The notes beneath the pieces were generated by a model that did no database searches, had not been told where the DNA came from, and saw only the letters and a program-made list of their open reading frames with translations. The position numbers were made by a program, and so were the translations under genes. From Marivivens sp. LCG002 (GTDB lineage: Bacteria; Pseudomonadota; Alphaproteobacteria; Rhodobacterales; Rhodobacteraceae), in assembly GCF_030264275.1 (NCBI RefSeq), contig NZ_CP127165.1, forward strand, positions 1,724,001-1,788,000: 64,000 nucleotides of DNA, written 5' to 3'. The first letter of the stretch is position 1; the number at the start of each line of letters is the position of its first letter. Below are positions 26,656-34,544 of the stretch, in pieces.

Positions 26656-27069
26656 TCAAGTGATCACAGTTTGCTGATGAGAAATCCTCAGCCAAAGGTG
26701 GTCGTCGTTTAGATAGGTTGAGGCACAGAGGGCTTTGTAAATAGACACATCGGGTTTCTCTGCTGAAACGCGATAGGTAAGAATGGCGATGTCCCCACAT
26801 CTCATCACGCGCCGCTCGGTCATGATAACGGAGCGCCAACCAGTCCTTTCAAGAAGGTGAGTCCAGATCTGGTCGCCTTGGAGGATACCGGGCGGATAAG
26901 GAAAAACCATGACGGCGTTGGTCGCTGTTGTTGCGCGCGCGTTGTGGGCGCCACTGGTCCAGAAGTGTTCCTCCATTTCCCACAGTATTCCCTGTTCACC
27001 TGGAGTAAGTGTACCAGACCTGTGCGCTTCATGTGACGGTCTACTGTCGGCCGCGGATGATACAGTCAT
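26656..27069 (-). CDS. NTF2-like (DUF4440/SnoaL-type) protein
   Basis: 137 residues. The cone-like fold is suggested by the pattern LWEMEEHFWTSG, TNAVMVFPYPPGILQGDQIWTHL, WRSVIMTERRVMRCGDIAILTYRVSAEKP, YKALCASTYLNDDHLWLRISHQQT, which is that of small DUF4440-like proteins. Such domains bind small hydrophobic ligands or act as dimeric scaffolds; no catalytic residue is evident. Its ATG overlaps the stop of the upstream membrane-protein gene by 4 bp, so the two form an operon. Confidence 0.75.
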   Translation of the reverse strand: MTVSSAADSRPSHEAHRSGTLTPGEQGILWEMEEHFWTSGAHNARATTATNAVMVFPYPPGILQGDQIWTHLLERTGWRSVIMTERRVMRCGDIAILTYRVSAEKPDVSIYKALCASTYLNDDHLWLRISHQQTVIT

Positions 27070-27491
27070 TCTCCTACCCCCGCCCCACTAATGATAATCA
27101 ACTGGAATAGAAGGGCGATAATAGCGAGCACCGCCCAGAACGCTCCGCTCGTCCCGGGCCGGTCCCCGGTCCTTGTAGTGGCCGCGCGCTTCAAGCTCCC
27201 AGACGCCCGACCTGCGGGAAGCAACTGGCTCAGCTCTCGTGCGACACTGCTGTGATCGCTTTCGAGTGAGGGTACGTCCAGAAATTGGGCAAATAGCGCG
27301 CCCAAGCGTGCCTGCGCGGCGTCCTGCCCCAGCATGACCAGTTCATCGGTTTCTTTCCATGGATCAAGGCCGAGCCTCGCGAGCATGGAAAGAACGGTCA
27401 CAGCATAGCCGTTCCGGTCCTCACCTACGGAGGCATGAAGAAAGCGATCAAACTCTTGCGGGTGTGGTTTGAGAACATTTGGGGCTGCCAT
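27066..27491 (-). CDS. C-terminally membrane-anchored protein, unknown function
   Basis: 141 residues, not recognised. A soluble N-terminal part (about residues 1-110, with a helical stretch NGYAVTVLSMLARLGLDPWKETDELVML) is followed by one C-terminal helix (FWAVLAIIALLFQLIIIS) and a short tail, so it is probably a tail-anchored inner-membrane protein with its body in the cytoplasm. First gene of a two-gene operon with the NTF2-like gene (ATGA overlap). A perfect inverted repeat lies 22 bases upstream. Confidence 0.7.
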   Translation of the reverse strand: MAAPNVLKPHPQEFDRFLHASVGEDRNGYAVTVLSMLARLGLDPWKETDELVMLGQDAAQARLGALFAQFLDVPSLESDHSSVARELSQLLPAGRASGSLKRAATTRTGDRPGTSGAFWAVLAIIALLFQLIIISGAGVGE

Positions 27492-27512
27492 CGTAAATCC
27501 TTTCGGCGTTTG

Positions 27513-27533
27513 CAGGAATGCAGATCATTCCTG
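27513..27533. promoter_or_regulatory. Inverted repeat CAGGAATG-n5-CATTCCTG
   Basis: Perfect 8-bp arms, 22 bases upstream of the 27491 start and in the divergent region before the 27756 gene. No gene ends here, so an operator is more likely than a terminator, although TTTTCT follows on the plus strand. Confidence 0.55.
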
Positions 27534-27755
27534 TTTTCTAAAGGATATGCGCGGTTCGACCTCCTAGCCCTTACACAGGTCAGTGCGCGCGTCTGCCCGC
27601 GAAAAGATCATAACCGTCACTGAACTCAGGACTAACATACGTCAGCGCCGGTCCGACGATCCCAAGATAAAAGACACTAAATCGTGTAGCTGGTCAGGCC
27701 AGGGCTCCAAGGTTCCCTAGACAGTTCGAAGCTACGAAGTTTACGGAGATCAAAT

Positions 27756-28067
27756 ATGACGATGCGGTGGACTAGATCGACGGTTACTTTCTTGAATCCG
27801 TTTACCTTACCGGGCTTTCCAGAAAGTTTGCCTGCGGGCGACTACTTTCTTCTCGTCGAAGAAGAACTCATTCAAGAGCTGAGCTTCGAGGCCTATCGCC
27901 TGAAGACGACTTTTCTGACGGTGCATGGAAAGAAAGGCTCGGGACGAACAGAGTTACGGGCGGTTTCTGCCAGCGACCTGCAAGATGCGCTGATCCGAGA
28001 TTTCCGCACAAACGAGACGAACAATCATAGAAAAACAGCGCTTTCTGCGCAGGAGGACTTGAAATGA
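27756..28067 (+). CDS. Unrecognised protein, paralog of the 33447 gene product
   Basis: 103 residues; GGAG 8 bases before the ATG. The N-terminal half shares with the product of 33447-33953 the pattern TxxxFxxPFTLPGFxExLPAGDYxxxxEEE, a beta-rich stretch, and both end with a segment like LTVHxxxxG...LxASDLQDALIRDF. No known domain recognised. First gene of a plus-strand run; it overlaps the next by 4 bp. Probably soluble and cytoplasmic (no signal or membrane helix). Confidence 0.7.
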   Translation: MTMRWTRSTVTFLNPFTLPGFPESLPAGDYFLLVEEELIQELSFEAYRLKTTFLTVHGKKGSGRTELRAVSASDLQDALIRDFRTNETNNHRKTALSAQEDLK

Positions 28068-28408
28068 ATACTCCCAAATGGCTCAAACCCGGCTTCTATG
28101 GCACCGTGATCGGCGCCGCTCTTGTCGGCGTAGTAGGTTTTACCTGGGGCGGCTGGGTGACTTCCGGGACCGCGAATGACAGGGCGATGGCGATGTCGCA
28201 TGACAATGTCATCGCTTCCATGGTGCCGGTTTGTCTTGAGATGGCACGGTCCGACCCAGCACGGATGGAAAAGCTTGAAACGATCCGGGCCGCCTCGGCC
28301 TACCAAAAGCGCGATGCTCTCATAGCCGCTGGCTGGGCGACGATGCCGGGAACCGATGTACCGGACCGCGGCATTGCCCAAGCCTGCCTGCAGGAACTGA
28401 ACCTATGA
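28064..28408 (+). CDS. Small membrane-anchored alphaproteobacterial protein
   Basis: 114 residues. N-terminal helix KPGFYGTVIGAALVGVVGFTWGGWV anchors it with the rest outside the cytoplasm or as a membrane-surface domain. The soluble part has two cysteines (VPVCLEMARSD, IAQACLQEL) that could pair, plus YQKRDALIAAGWATMPGT. I recognise this as a protein type widespread in Rhizobiales and relatives, function unknown. ATGA overlap with the preceding gene; about 107 bases before the SPFH pair. Confidence 0.72.
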   Translation: MNTPKWLKPGFYGTVIGAALVGVVGFTWGGWVTSGTANDRAMAMSHDNVIASMVPVCLEMARSDPARMEKLETIRAASAYQKRDALIAAGWATMPGTDVPDRGIAQACLQELNL

Positions 28409-28515
28409 GGTCATACTGTTCAGGGTCGACGAAGTTATCGCGCGAAACGGGTCGCACCGTCAAACGAGCGAACCACACATCACACCGAGTGCGAAAACCG
28501 AGGTAGGAGCTTGCG

Positions 28516-29583
28516 ATGCCTTCTGATGACAATGGACCGGAAGATCGTGGACCTTGGAAAAACAAGCAGACCCGCGTTCCCCCAGAGGTTGAGGCAATTT
28601 TGAGGCGGGGCCGAGATCGGCTGCACGGTATCCTTCCGGATGGTCCTCCACCGGTGAAGCGTCTTGTTATCGGTGCTGCTATTGCACTTGCCGCGTTTGG
28701 GGCGTGGACCTCCTACTATACGGTGCCGAGCGACTCCGTTACGATTGTTCAACGGTTCGGGAAATATGCAGCGGAGGTCCCTCCCGGGCTGCACTTCAAG
28801 ATCCCGTTCGGCATCGACGTGACCACGTTGGTCCCGGTCAAGCGCCAACTGAAACAAGAGTTCGGGTTCACAACTCCGGGGGCAACTGATCCCTATCAGA
28901 GTCCGACGGACGGTCGCCGCGAGACCGAGATGGTGACTGGCGATCTAAACGCCGCACTCGTGGAATGGGTGGTGCAGTACAGGATTTCCGAACCTCGGAA
29001 ATTTCTGTTCGAGGTGCGTGAGCCGAGCGCAACTTTGCGTTACGTCTCAGAGTCTGTCATGCGCGAAGTGGTGGGAGACCGCACAGTCGACGAGGTAATT
29101 ACCGTCGGGCGCCAAGAAATCGAAAGCGAAGCCCTCCAGAAGATGCAAGCGCTCGCGACCAAATACGCGATGGGCATCAGCATCGATCAGGTGCAGCTGA
29201 AGAATATCAATCCGCCCCAACCCGTCCAGGCCTCCTTCAACGAGGTCAATCAGGCGCAGCAAGAGAAGGAGCGGATCATCAACGAAGCCCGCCGCGATTA
29301 TAACCGCATTATACCTCTGGCCGAAGGCGAAAAGGACCAGAGGATCCGCGAAGCCGATGGGTATCGCTCAAGGAGGATCAATGAAGCGGAGGGCGATGCG
29401 GCACGGTTCACGGCTCTACTGACGGAATACCGGCTGGCGCCCGAAGTTACACGGCGCCGGATCTACATCGAAACCCTTCAGGATGTTCTGCCGGGAATCG
29501 GCTCCAAGATCATCGTTGACGGGTCCACGGCAAGCATTCTCCCACTTTTGAACCTAGATCGACAAACAGGAGAGCAACGATGA
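28516..29583 (+). CDS. HflK-like SPFH-domain membrane protein
   Basis: 355 residues; AGGAG 7 bases before ATG. Proline-rich N-terminus, one membrane helix (RLVIGAAIALAAFGAWTSYY, about 54-73), then the SPFH/band 7 domain (SVTIVQRFGKYAAEVPPGLHFKIPFGID, VEWVVQYRISEPRKFLF, LRYVSESVMREVVGDRTVDEVI) and a charged coiled-coil (QQEKERIINEARRDYNRIIPLAEGEKDQRIREADGYR). HflK with HflC forms large cage-like assemblies that modulate the FtsH protease; this pair lies away from the usual hflX or degP neighbours, so it may be a second, specialised set. Overlaps the HflC-like gene by 4 bp. Confidence 0.9.
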   Translation: MPSDDNGPEDRGPWKNKQTRVPPEVEAILRRGRDRLHGILPDGPPPVKRLVIGAAIALAAFGAWTSYYTVPSDSVTIVQRFGKYAAEVPPGLHFKIPFGIDVTTLVPVKRQLKQEFGFTTPGATDPYQSPTDGRRETEMVTGDLNAALVEWVVQYRISEPRKFLFEVREPSATLRYVSESVMREVVGDRTVDEVITVGRQEIESEALQKMQALATKYAMGISIDQVQLKNINPPQPVQASFNEVNQAQQEKERIINEARRDYNRIIPLAEGEKDQRIREADGYRSRRINEAEGDAARFTALLTEYRLAPEVTRRRIYIETLQDVLPGIGSKIIVDGSTASILPLLNLDRQTGEQR

Positions 29584-30668
29584 AGTCCCTTTCGCTTCTT
29601 GCCTCGGGTATCGCTCTTGCGGGGTTTTTTACTGCGTCTTCCGCCGTCTACACCGTCGGCGAGGTCGAACAGGCCATCATTACCCAGTTCGGCAAGCCTG
29701 TCGGTGCACCGATTACTGAGGCTGGCCTCAAGTTAAAACTCCCCTTTGTTCATGAGGTTAACCGGATCGATAGCCGAGTTCTGGAGTGGGACGGCTCGCC
29801 ATCGGACATGCCCACCAAAGACAAGCTCTACATTTCGGTCGATCTCTTCGCGCGCTGGAAGATCACCGATCCTCTGCAATATTTTTTGCGACTTCGAGAC
29901 GAGCGCAGCGCCCAATCGCGCCTCGATGATATCCTTGGTAGCGAGACACGGAACGCCGTCGCCATGCACGAACTTATCGAAATTGTGCGCACGACCCGGG
30001 GCCGGACACCGCTTCAGGACACTCTTCTGACTGACCAGGAGCTTGCACAAGACATTGGTGCGCTAGTTCCAATAACAAAGGGACGTGCGCTGGTTGAGCA
30101 GCAGATCTTCGAGGCGGCGGCGGAAAAGGTGCGCGTCTTTGGAATTGAGCTTCTCGACATTCGTTTCAAGCGCATAAACTACAATGAGAGCGTGCGACCC
30201 AATATCTATGACCGCATGATCTCGGAGCGCCGACAGATAGCCGAAAGATTTCTGTCCGAAGGCAACGGTGAAGCAGCCCGCATACAAGGCAATAGGGTCC
30301 GGGATCTGAACAAGATCCAATCCGAAGCCTATCGCGCCGTCGAGGAAATCCGCGGGGCCGCCGATGCCGAAGCATCAGCAATCTATGCGAACGCCTACAA
30401 TGTCGATGCAGTTTCAGTCGAATTCTACAATTTCACCCGCACAATGCAGGCCTATGGCGACATGATCTCCGAAGACACAACACTTGTCCTGACGACGGAC
30501 AGCGATCTGTTCCGGTTCCTGCGAGGCATGCATGGCGAGCCAGACGCTTCCCTGACACCCAGCAGCGTTGCGGGCCCACTTGGCGTGGCGTCAACCGCAC
30601 GGACCGAGCCAACGCTGAACCCCACGACATCGATCAGCACACAGACTGAGGTCGACGCAGTCCGATAG
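29580..30668 (+). CDS. HflC-like SPFH-domain membrane protein
   Basis: 362 residues. N-terminal helix LLASGIALAGFFTAS, band 7 domain (VGEVEQAIITQFGKPVGAPITEAGLKLKLPFVHEVNRIDSRVLEWDG, FARWKITDPLQYF, LDDILGSETRNAV), HflC-type FKRINYNESVRPNIYDRMISERRQIAERF, and a coiled coil (NRVRDLNKIQSEAYRAVEEIRGAADAEASAIY). The C-terminal ~55 residues after RFLRGMHG are low-complexity Ser/Thr-rich and longer than in E. coli HflC. Translationally coupled to the HflK-like gene; the two should form a hetero-oligomer in the inner membrane. Confidence 0.9.
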   Translation: MKSLSLLASGIALAGFFTASSAVYTVGEVEQAIITQFGKPVGAPITEAGLKLKLPFVHEVNRIDSRVLEWDGSPSDMPTKDKLYISVDLFARWKITDPLQYFLRLRDERSAQSRLDDILGSETRNAVAMHELIEIVRTTRGRTPLQDTLLTDQELAQDIGALVPITKGRALVEQQIFEAAAEKVRVFGIELLDIRFKRINYNESVRPNIYDRMISERRQIAERFLSEGNGEAARIQGNRVRDLNKIQSEAYRAVEEIRGAADAEASAIYANAYNVDAVSVEFYNFTRTMQAYGDMISEDTTLVLTTDSDLFRFLRGMHGEPDASLTPSSVAGPLGVASTARTEPTLNPTTSISTQTEVDAVR

Positions 30669-30925
30669 TTTCATGAAGCAGGGTGTCAAATATGATTTGA
30701 GGCTTTCAATTGGACACCCAGGCCATCAAGGAAGGCTGCGTGCCGCTGCTGAGCAATGTTCGACCACATAATTTCCGTGCCCCTAATCTAAGTCAGCACG
30801 AGATTTCTGTTTGGCTGGTAAGTGAATAGCTGGACTTGGATCGCGATGATGCAAGGTTCTGCCGTCCCCACGCTCGAGGACGTGATATCCGGCGTCAGAT
30901 CGCTCAGCAAGGAGGACAACACGCT

Positions 30926-31408
30926 ATGACTTCAGTCAAACATCTTGCCAAGACAGCCTCAGAGACGACCGATCTTGAACGGCGCGTGCTGGCACATGAA
31001 CGGATTTTGCAGGCCCTGATTGCCTATATGGCCCGAACCGAGCCGCGTTTCGTCGACCACCTGCGAGAACGGTTCGTAGAACCGATGAGATTAACCCTGC
31101 GTGAACACGATCATCGTGAAACAGACCACTATGCGGAGGAATTTATTCGCGCGGTGATGCTTCTAGCAGAGGAGCGCATGCCCCTTGAGAAAGAGGCGGC
31201 CATTCCCGACAGGCAACCCGCTTCTGCGAAAAGCAAGGGTGGACAGGAAACTTCCATAAACAGACCGCCGTTGCACGGTTCAGTTCAAGTGCGTGAACGA
31301 AACGGCATTTGGCAAGTGGAAGTAGATGGCAAATTCCGCGGGGACTACCACCAGAAAGAACATGCTCTTGCCGCAGCGGCTTTAATAAAATTATCCCAAG
31401 ATGACTAA
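30926..31408 (+). CDS. Unknown protein with a DUF2188-like C-terminus
   Basis: 160 residues from ATG 30926 with a strong AAGGAGG upstream; the frame to 30836 lacks one. N-terminal helical part (TDLERRVLAHERILQALIAYMARTEP, then HYAEEFIRAVMLLAEER) and a separate C-terminal beta module VQVRERNGIWQVEVDGKFRGDYHQKEHALAAAALIKL, which resembles DUF2188 (a small tail domain after gW-x-V). Function unknown. Overlaps the repeat-protein gene by 8 bp. Confidence 0.7.
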   Translation: MTSVKHLAKTASETTDLERRVLAHERILQALIAYMARTEPRFVDHLRERFVEPMRLTLREHDHRETDHYAEEFIRAVMLLAEERMPLEKEAAIPDRQPASAKSKGGQETSINRPPLHGSVQVRERNGIWQVEVDGKFRGDYHQKEHALAAAALIKLSQDD

Positions 31409-32255
31409 CCGCGATCGCCCAGCAGTCTCTAACGTCTTCCCGCTTCAAGCGGCAGAAAACGAGGGCATGCCATCCAGACCCGATTTCGGAGAAACAACAT
31501 CGAGCTCCATCTCCTCAAGGCGACGAGCGAGAAAGCTCAGCCCTGGTTCGATGAGGGACAAGACGGCGAGTTGCGTGCCTTTACCCGCAAAGGAAGAACC
31601 GACAAGACTGCGCAAAAAGAAGAAAAATGCACTGGCTCGACTGACCTTCGGCCTTATTGTCGTAGCCGGAATAATTGCTTCTATTGCCTTCCCAGTTTTC
31701 GCTCAAGACGGCACTGGACCGGTTCCAGACAACGCAGAAGCACGGCACTATGGTGGGGGCTGGGATTGCGATCTTGGTTTTCGGGAGGATGGTGCCGAAT
31801 GCTTGGCCCTCTACATCCCAGATAACGCATATGCTACTCGGCGGAAATTTGGTTCGGGCTGGGCGTGTAGCCGCGGGTATCAGGAAATCAGTGGTGCGTC
31901 ATGCGAGGCGACCCGAGTCCCCAAGAACGCCCATTTGCGCACAGCGGGATATGATTGGCAGTGTGATCGCGGATATCGTCAAGATCGAGAAACCTGCGTG
32001 CCTATCGACATTCCGGAACATGGTTATCTCACAAAAGAGTCCGGATCCCATTGGGCTTGCGATCGTGGCTTCACAGTTTTGATCGATGCCTCCGATGGTC
32101 CGGGTTGGCGTTGCGAATGGAGTTTCGAGGCGGTGGACAACACCCGTATGCCGATCACGCTACCCGCCAACACCCATCTGGCTCGATCCGGAAACCGCTG
32201 GCACTGCGACCGGAACTTTCAACTTTCTGGAGGAGTATGCGTTCTTGGACGATAA
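31401..32255 (+). CDS. Membrane-tethered protein with five Cys/Trp repeats
   Basis: 284 residues. A basic cytoplasmic N-terminus (about 70 residues, ending RLRKKKKN) precedes one helix (LTFGLIVVAGIIASIAFPVFA) and an exported part made of five repeats of about 28-40 residues with the pattern GxxW-x-C-x-x-G-[YF]-x(5-7)-C-x(4-5)-[IV]-P-x-[NH]-[AG]-[YH]. Each repeat has two cysteines that could form a disulfide in the periplasm; repeat 4 is longer. I know such repeats from uncharacterised proteobacterial proteins only. Neighbours: SPFH pair upstream, transglutaminase-like protein 34 bases downstream. Confidence 0.75.
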   Translation: MTNRDRPAVSNVFPLQAAENEGMPSRPDFGETTSSSISSRRRARKLSPGSMRDKTASCVPLPAKEEPTRLRKKKKNALARLTFGLIVVAGIIASIAFPVFAQDGTGPVPDNAEARHYGGGWDCDLGFREDGAECLALYIPDNAYATRRKFGSGWACSRGYQEISGASCEATRVPKNAHLRTAGYDWQCDRGYRQDRETCVPIDIPEHGYLTKESGSHWACDRGFTVLIDASDGPGWRCEWSFEAVDNTRMPITLPANTHLARSGNRWHCDRNFQLSGGVCVLGR

Positions 32256-32289
32256 TCCCTCCAGATCTCGCCCAGCCGAGACGGCCGGC

Positions 32290-33096
32290 ATGCGAATACG
32301 GATTGGCTGTCGCCTTCGTTACCGGCTGACACAGCCGACGCTCGTCATTGCAATGCTGAATGTACACTATTCGCGGTTCGGCGATATGGAACGTGCCGAC
32401 TACCTAGTGACACATCCGAGCGTGCCGCTAGAAACCTATCGTGATGGGTTCGGCAACTGGTGCACGCGGATGATGGCTCCGTCTGGGGACTTGACCCTGT
32501 CGACCGATGGGATCTTCCGCGACACCGGACTGCCTGATCCGACACTGCCCAAAGCCGAGCAGCACGCAGTTCAGGATTTGCCCTTCGAAACCTTGGCCTA
32601 CCTTCTTGGCAGTCGTTACTGCGATACTGATCTTCTGTCTGCAGAGGCATGGCGACGCTTCGAGAATACCCCACCTGGCTGGTTACGCGTCCAAGCGATC
32701 TGCGATTTCGTGAACTCGCATGTCCGCTTTGATTATATGCAAGCAAGCGCAACCCGAACAGCTTCCGCGACGCTGGCCGAGCGTCAGGGCGTCTGTCGAG
32801 ATTTTGCCCACCTCGCCATCGCGTTTTGCCGATGCATGAACATTCCAGCGCGTTACTGCGCAGGCTACTTGAGTGAGTTAGGTCAACCAAAGCCTCACCC
32901 ACTGGACGATTTTGCAGCTTGGATAGAGGTCTTTCTAAGTGATCGCTGGTGGGTCTTCGATCCGAGAAACAATCGCCCGCGCATAGGAAGGATCTTGATC
33001 GCACGGGGTCGGGATGCAGCCGATGTGCCTCTGACCCAGACGTTCGGGCCCAATACACTGACGCAATTCAACGTATGGACTGAAGAGTTGACCTGA
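32290..33096 (+). CDS. Transglutaminase-like protein
   Basis: 268 residues from ATG 32290. N-terminal beta domain of bacterial transglutaminase-like proteins (IRIGCRLRYRLTQPTLVIAMLNVH), then the core with the nucleophile in RQGVCRDFAHLAIAFCRCMNIPARYCAGYL (Cys at about 168) and DDFAAWIEVFLSDRWWVFDPRNN. Relatives of the papain-like fold often carry the catalytic His in DFHAW or nearby; here the segment reads DFAAW, with a His in the preceding KPHPLDD. Whether it is active cannot be said. No signal peptide, so cytoplasmic. It follows the Cys-repeat protein in the same operon-like run. Confidence 0.82.
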   Translation: MRIRIGCRLRYRLTQPTLVIAMLNVHYSRFGDMERADYLVTHPSVPLETYRDGFGNWCTRMMAPSGDLTLSTDGIFRDTGLPDPTLPKAEQHAVQDLPFETLAYLLGSRYCDTDLLSAEAWRRFENTPPGWLRVQAICDFVNSHVRFDYMQASATRTASATLAERQGVCRDFAHLAIAFCRCMNIPARYCAGYLSELGQPKPHPLDDFAAWIEVFLSDRWWVFDPRNNRPRIGRILIARGRDAADVPLTQTFGPNTLTQFNVWTEELT

Positions 33097-33446
33097 TCTT
33101 GGTATCTTTTGCGACTGGACATAGTAAGTCCGACCGCAAGATCCCATATACGTAATGCCGACGCCAAGAGTTCCAGTCCGACATGGACGAGATGCTGTCA
33201 TCGGACAATTGAAAGATTGATGACATATCCTTCAAGGATCTCCCTGCCCGAGGTTTGGCTGCAATGGATCCGAAGCTTGAGGATATCGCATTGTACCCTG
33301 CCAAGGAGACCGTTTCCAAGCCTGCGCGCTTGAGCATACCAGCGGAACCCAAAACATTTGGGAAGTCCACAGACCAAGCGCCTCACATTCCAAAAGGACC
33401 TAGACCACCCAAAGCAACAATAGAAACAAGCGAAAGGAATGCACCC
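33097..33446. other. Intergenic region
   Basis: 350 bases between the transglutaminase-like gene and the next gene. ORFs in it lack ribosome sites. The AAAGGA at 33433-33438 belongs to the gene starting at 33447. Nothing else seen. Confidence 0.4.
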
Positions 33447-33953
33447 ATGGAAGAACTGACGAGCAAGACTATCGCGGTTTTCTCCCGTCCATTCACCGTT
33501 CCGGGCTTTACCGAGATGCTTCCGGCGGGCGAATACGAGATCGAAACGGAACTTTCGTCTCCACCGGATCAGGTGGACCCCGAAGCTTGGAAAGCTTCGG
33601 TCTTTGTAAGGCTTCATCCCCGCATCTCGCACCCAGGACTGGAAAGATTCCTCACTGTTTCCCTTGTGGACCTCGACCAAGCGCGCGCGAGGGACAAGCT
33701 GACTGGTAAGGAACTGACAGATTTTTTCGTTGAGGAGATGCTTGCCGACCCGATGATCCGTCTCGTTATGAAGGCGGACGGTGTCTCAGAGGCGCATTTG
33801 CGAAATCTTTATTCCCGGCCCGGGTCACAAGAGGCAGACAAAAAGCAGATAGGGCAAGTGGCTCCATCTGAGCCGAGAGATATCCAGGATGGCACGGATG
33901 CTCGAACTTCCGGCACAATCTCTAAAAGCTCTTGTCCAGGCATGGGAGAATGA
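33447..33953 (+). CDS. Unrecognised protein, paralog of the 27756 gene product
   Basis: 168 residues from ATG 33447, 8 bases after AAAGGA. The first 100 residues share with the 27756 product the motif FSRPFTVPGFTEMLPAGEYEIETE and the layout SVFVRLHP...LTVSLVDLDQARARD. The tail (residues 110-168) is hydrophilic and variable. No known domain. That two members of the same small family bracket the SPFH and transglutaminase genes suggests a shared process. Overlaps the following open frame but not its likely start. Confidence 0.7.
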   Translation: MEELTSKTIAVFSRPFTVPGFTEMLPAGEYEIETELSSPPDQVDPEAWKASVFVRLHPRISHPGLERFLTVSLVDLDQARARDKLTGKELTDFFVEEMLADPMIRLVMKADGVSEAHLRNLYSRPGSQEADKKQIGQVAPSEPRDIQDGTDARTSGTISKSSCPGMGE

Positions 33954-34023
33954 CCCCGATGTCGAACCGGTGCGTCGCGATCCATGCTTTTGCATCATTC
34001 AAATGGATCGAAGGAGCTGGGTT

Positions 34024-34332
34024 ATGACTGATGAACCTATCAATCTCGATGGGCACAGATCCCTTACCGACCAGCGCGAAACAGAAATACGTCGGCGCCC
34101 TGCGAACAGCCAGCCACCCTCTACGCTCCTATCGCAACTTGGCATCAGAGGTCTCAAAGATCAGTTGCAAGCAGGGCCTGCGCCAACGTGGGTCGAAGTT
34201 TTGAAGAAATGGCGCTTTCTTCTTGTTTGCTATGCATCGACCCCGGAGGCTCAGGATGAAGGCCTTCAGAAGCTTATCAATCAGGCCCTTGGCGACATGG
34301 AACGACTGAGGAAACGCGAGGAGCGGAAATGA
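34024..34332 (+). CDS. Small protein, unknown function
   Basis: 102 residues from ATG 34024 with AAGGAG 7 bases upstream; the frame opens earlier (33889), but that stretch overlaps the previous gene and has no ribosome site. Sequence includes TLLSQLGIRGLKDQLQAGPAPTWVEVLKKWRFLLVCYASTPEAQDEGLQKLINQALGDMERLRKR, mostly helical, cytoplasmic. Not recognised. Overlaps the zinc-ribbon gene by 4 bp. Confidence 0.62.
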   Translation: MTDEPINLDGHRSLTDQRETEIRRRPANSQPPSTLLSQLGIRGLKDQLQAGPAPTWVEVLKKWRFLLVCYASTPEAQDEGLQKLINQALGDMERLRKREERK

Positions 34333-34544
34333 CGAGCAAGTTTGCGTATGAGGAACTCGAAATTTTGCGCGCGGCAGCCGATGTTGCCGCCGAGCGCGTC
34401 TGTTTGAGGTGCAGGTCACGTTTCTTGAGCGAGGGATTTGGTGAGCGCATATGTTCACGTTGCAAGGGGTCTGCCGTGTGGCGTGCAGCACTTTCTGAGG
34501 GCAGCGGACTTGGGCGTCGTGGGTCCAGAGGTCGTTTTTCCTAG
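34329..34544 (+). CDS. Small zinc-ribbon protein
   Basis: 71 residues. Two CxxC pairs, CLRC at about residues 25-28 and CSRC at 42-45, spaced 13 residues apart, as in small zinc ribbons; the tail is Arg/Gly-rich. RLRCRSRFLSEGFGERICSRC-like fragments are common in small alphaproteobacterial zinc proteins that bind nucleic acid. It ends the plus-strand run. ATGA overlap with the preceding gene supports that it is translated. Confidence 0.7.
   Translation: MTSKFAYEELEILRAAADVAAERVCLRCRSRFLSEGFGERICSRCKGSAVWRAALSEGSGLGRRGSRGRFS

Noticed and set aside
28516-30668. The housekeeping HflKC complex
   Set aside because: No hflX- or degP-like neighbour, unusual N- and C-terminal tails, and location in an accessory block; more likely a specialised pair, so no hflK/hflC symbols were given.
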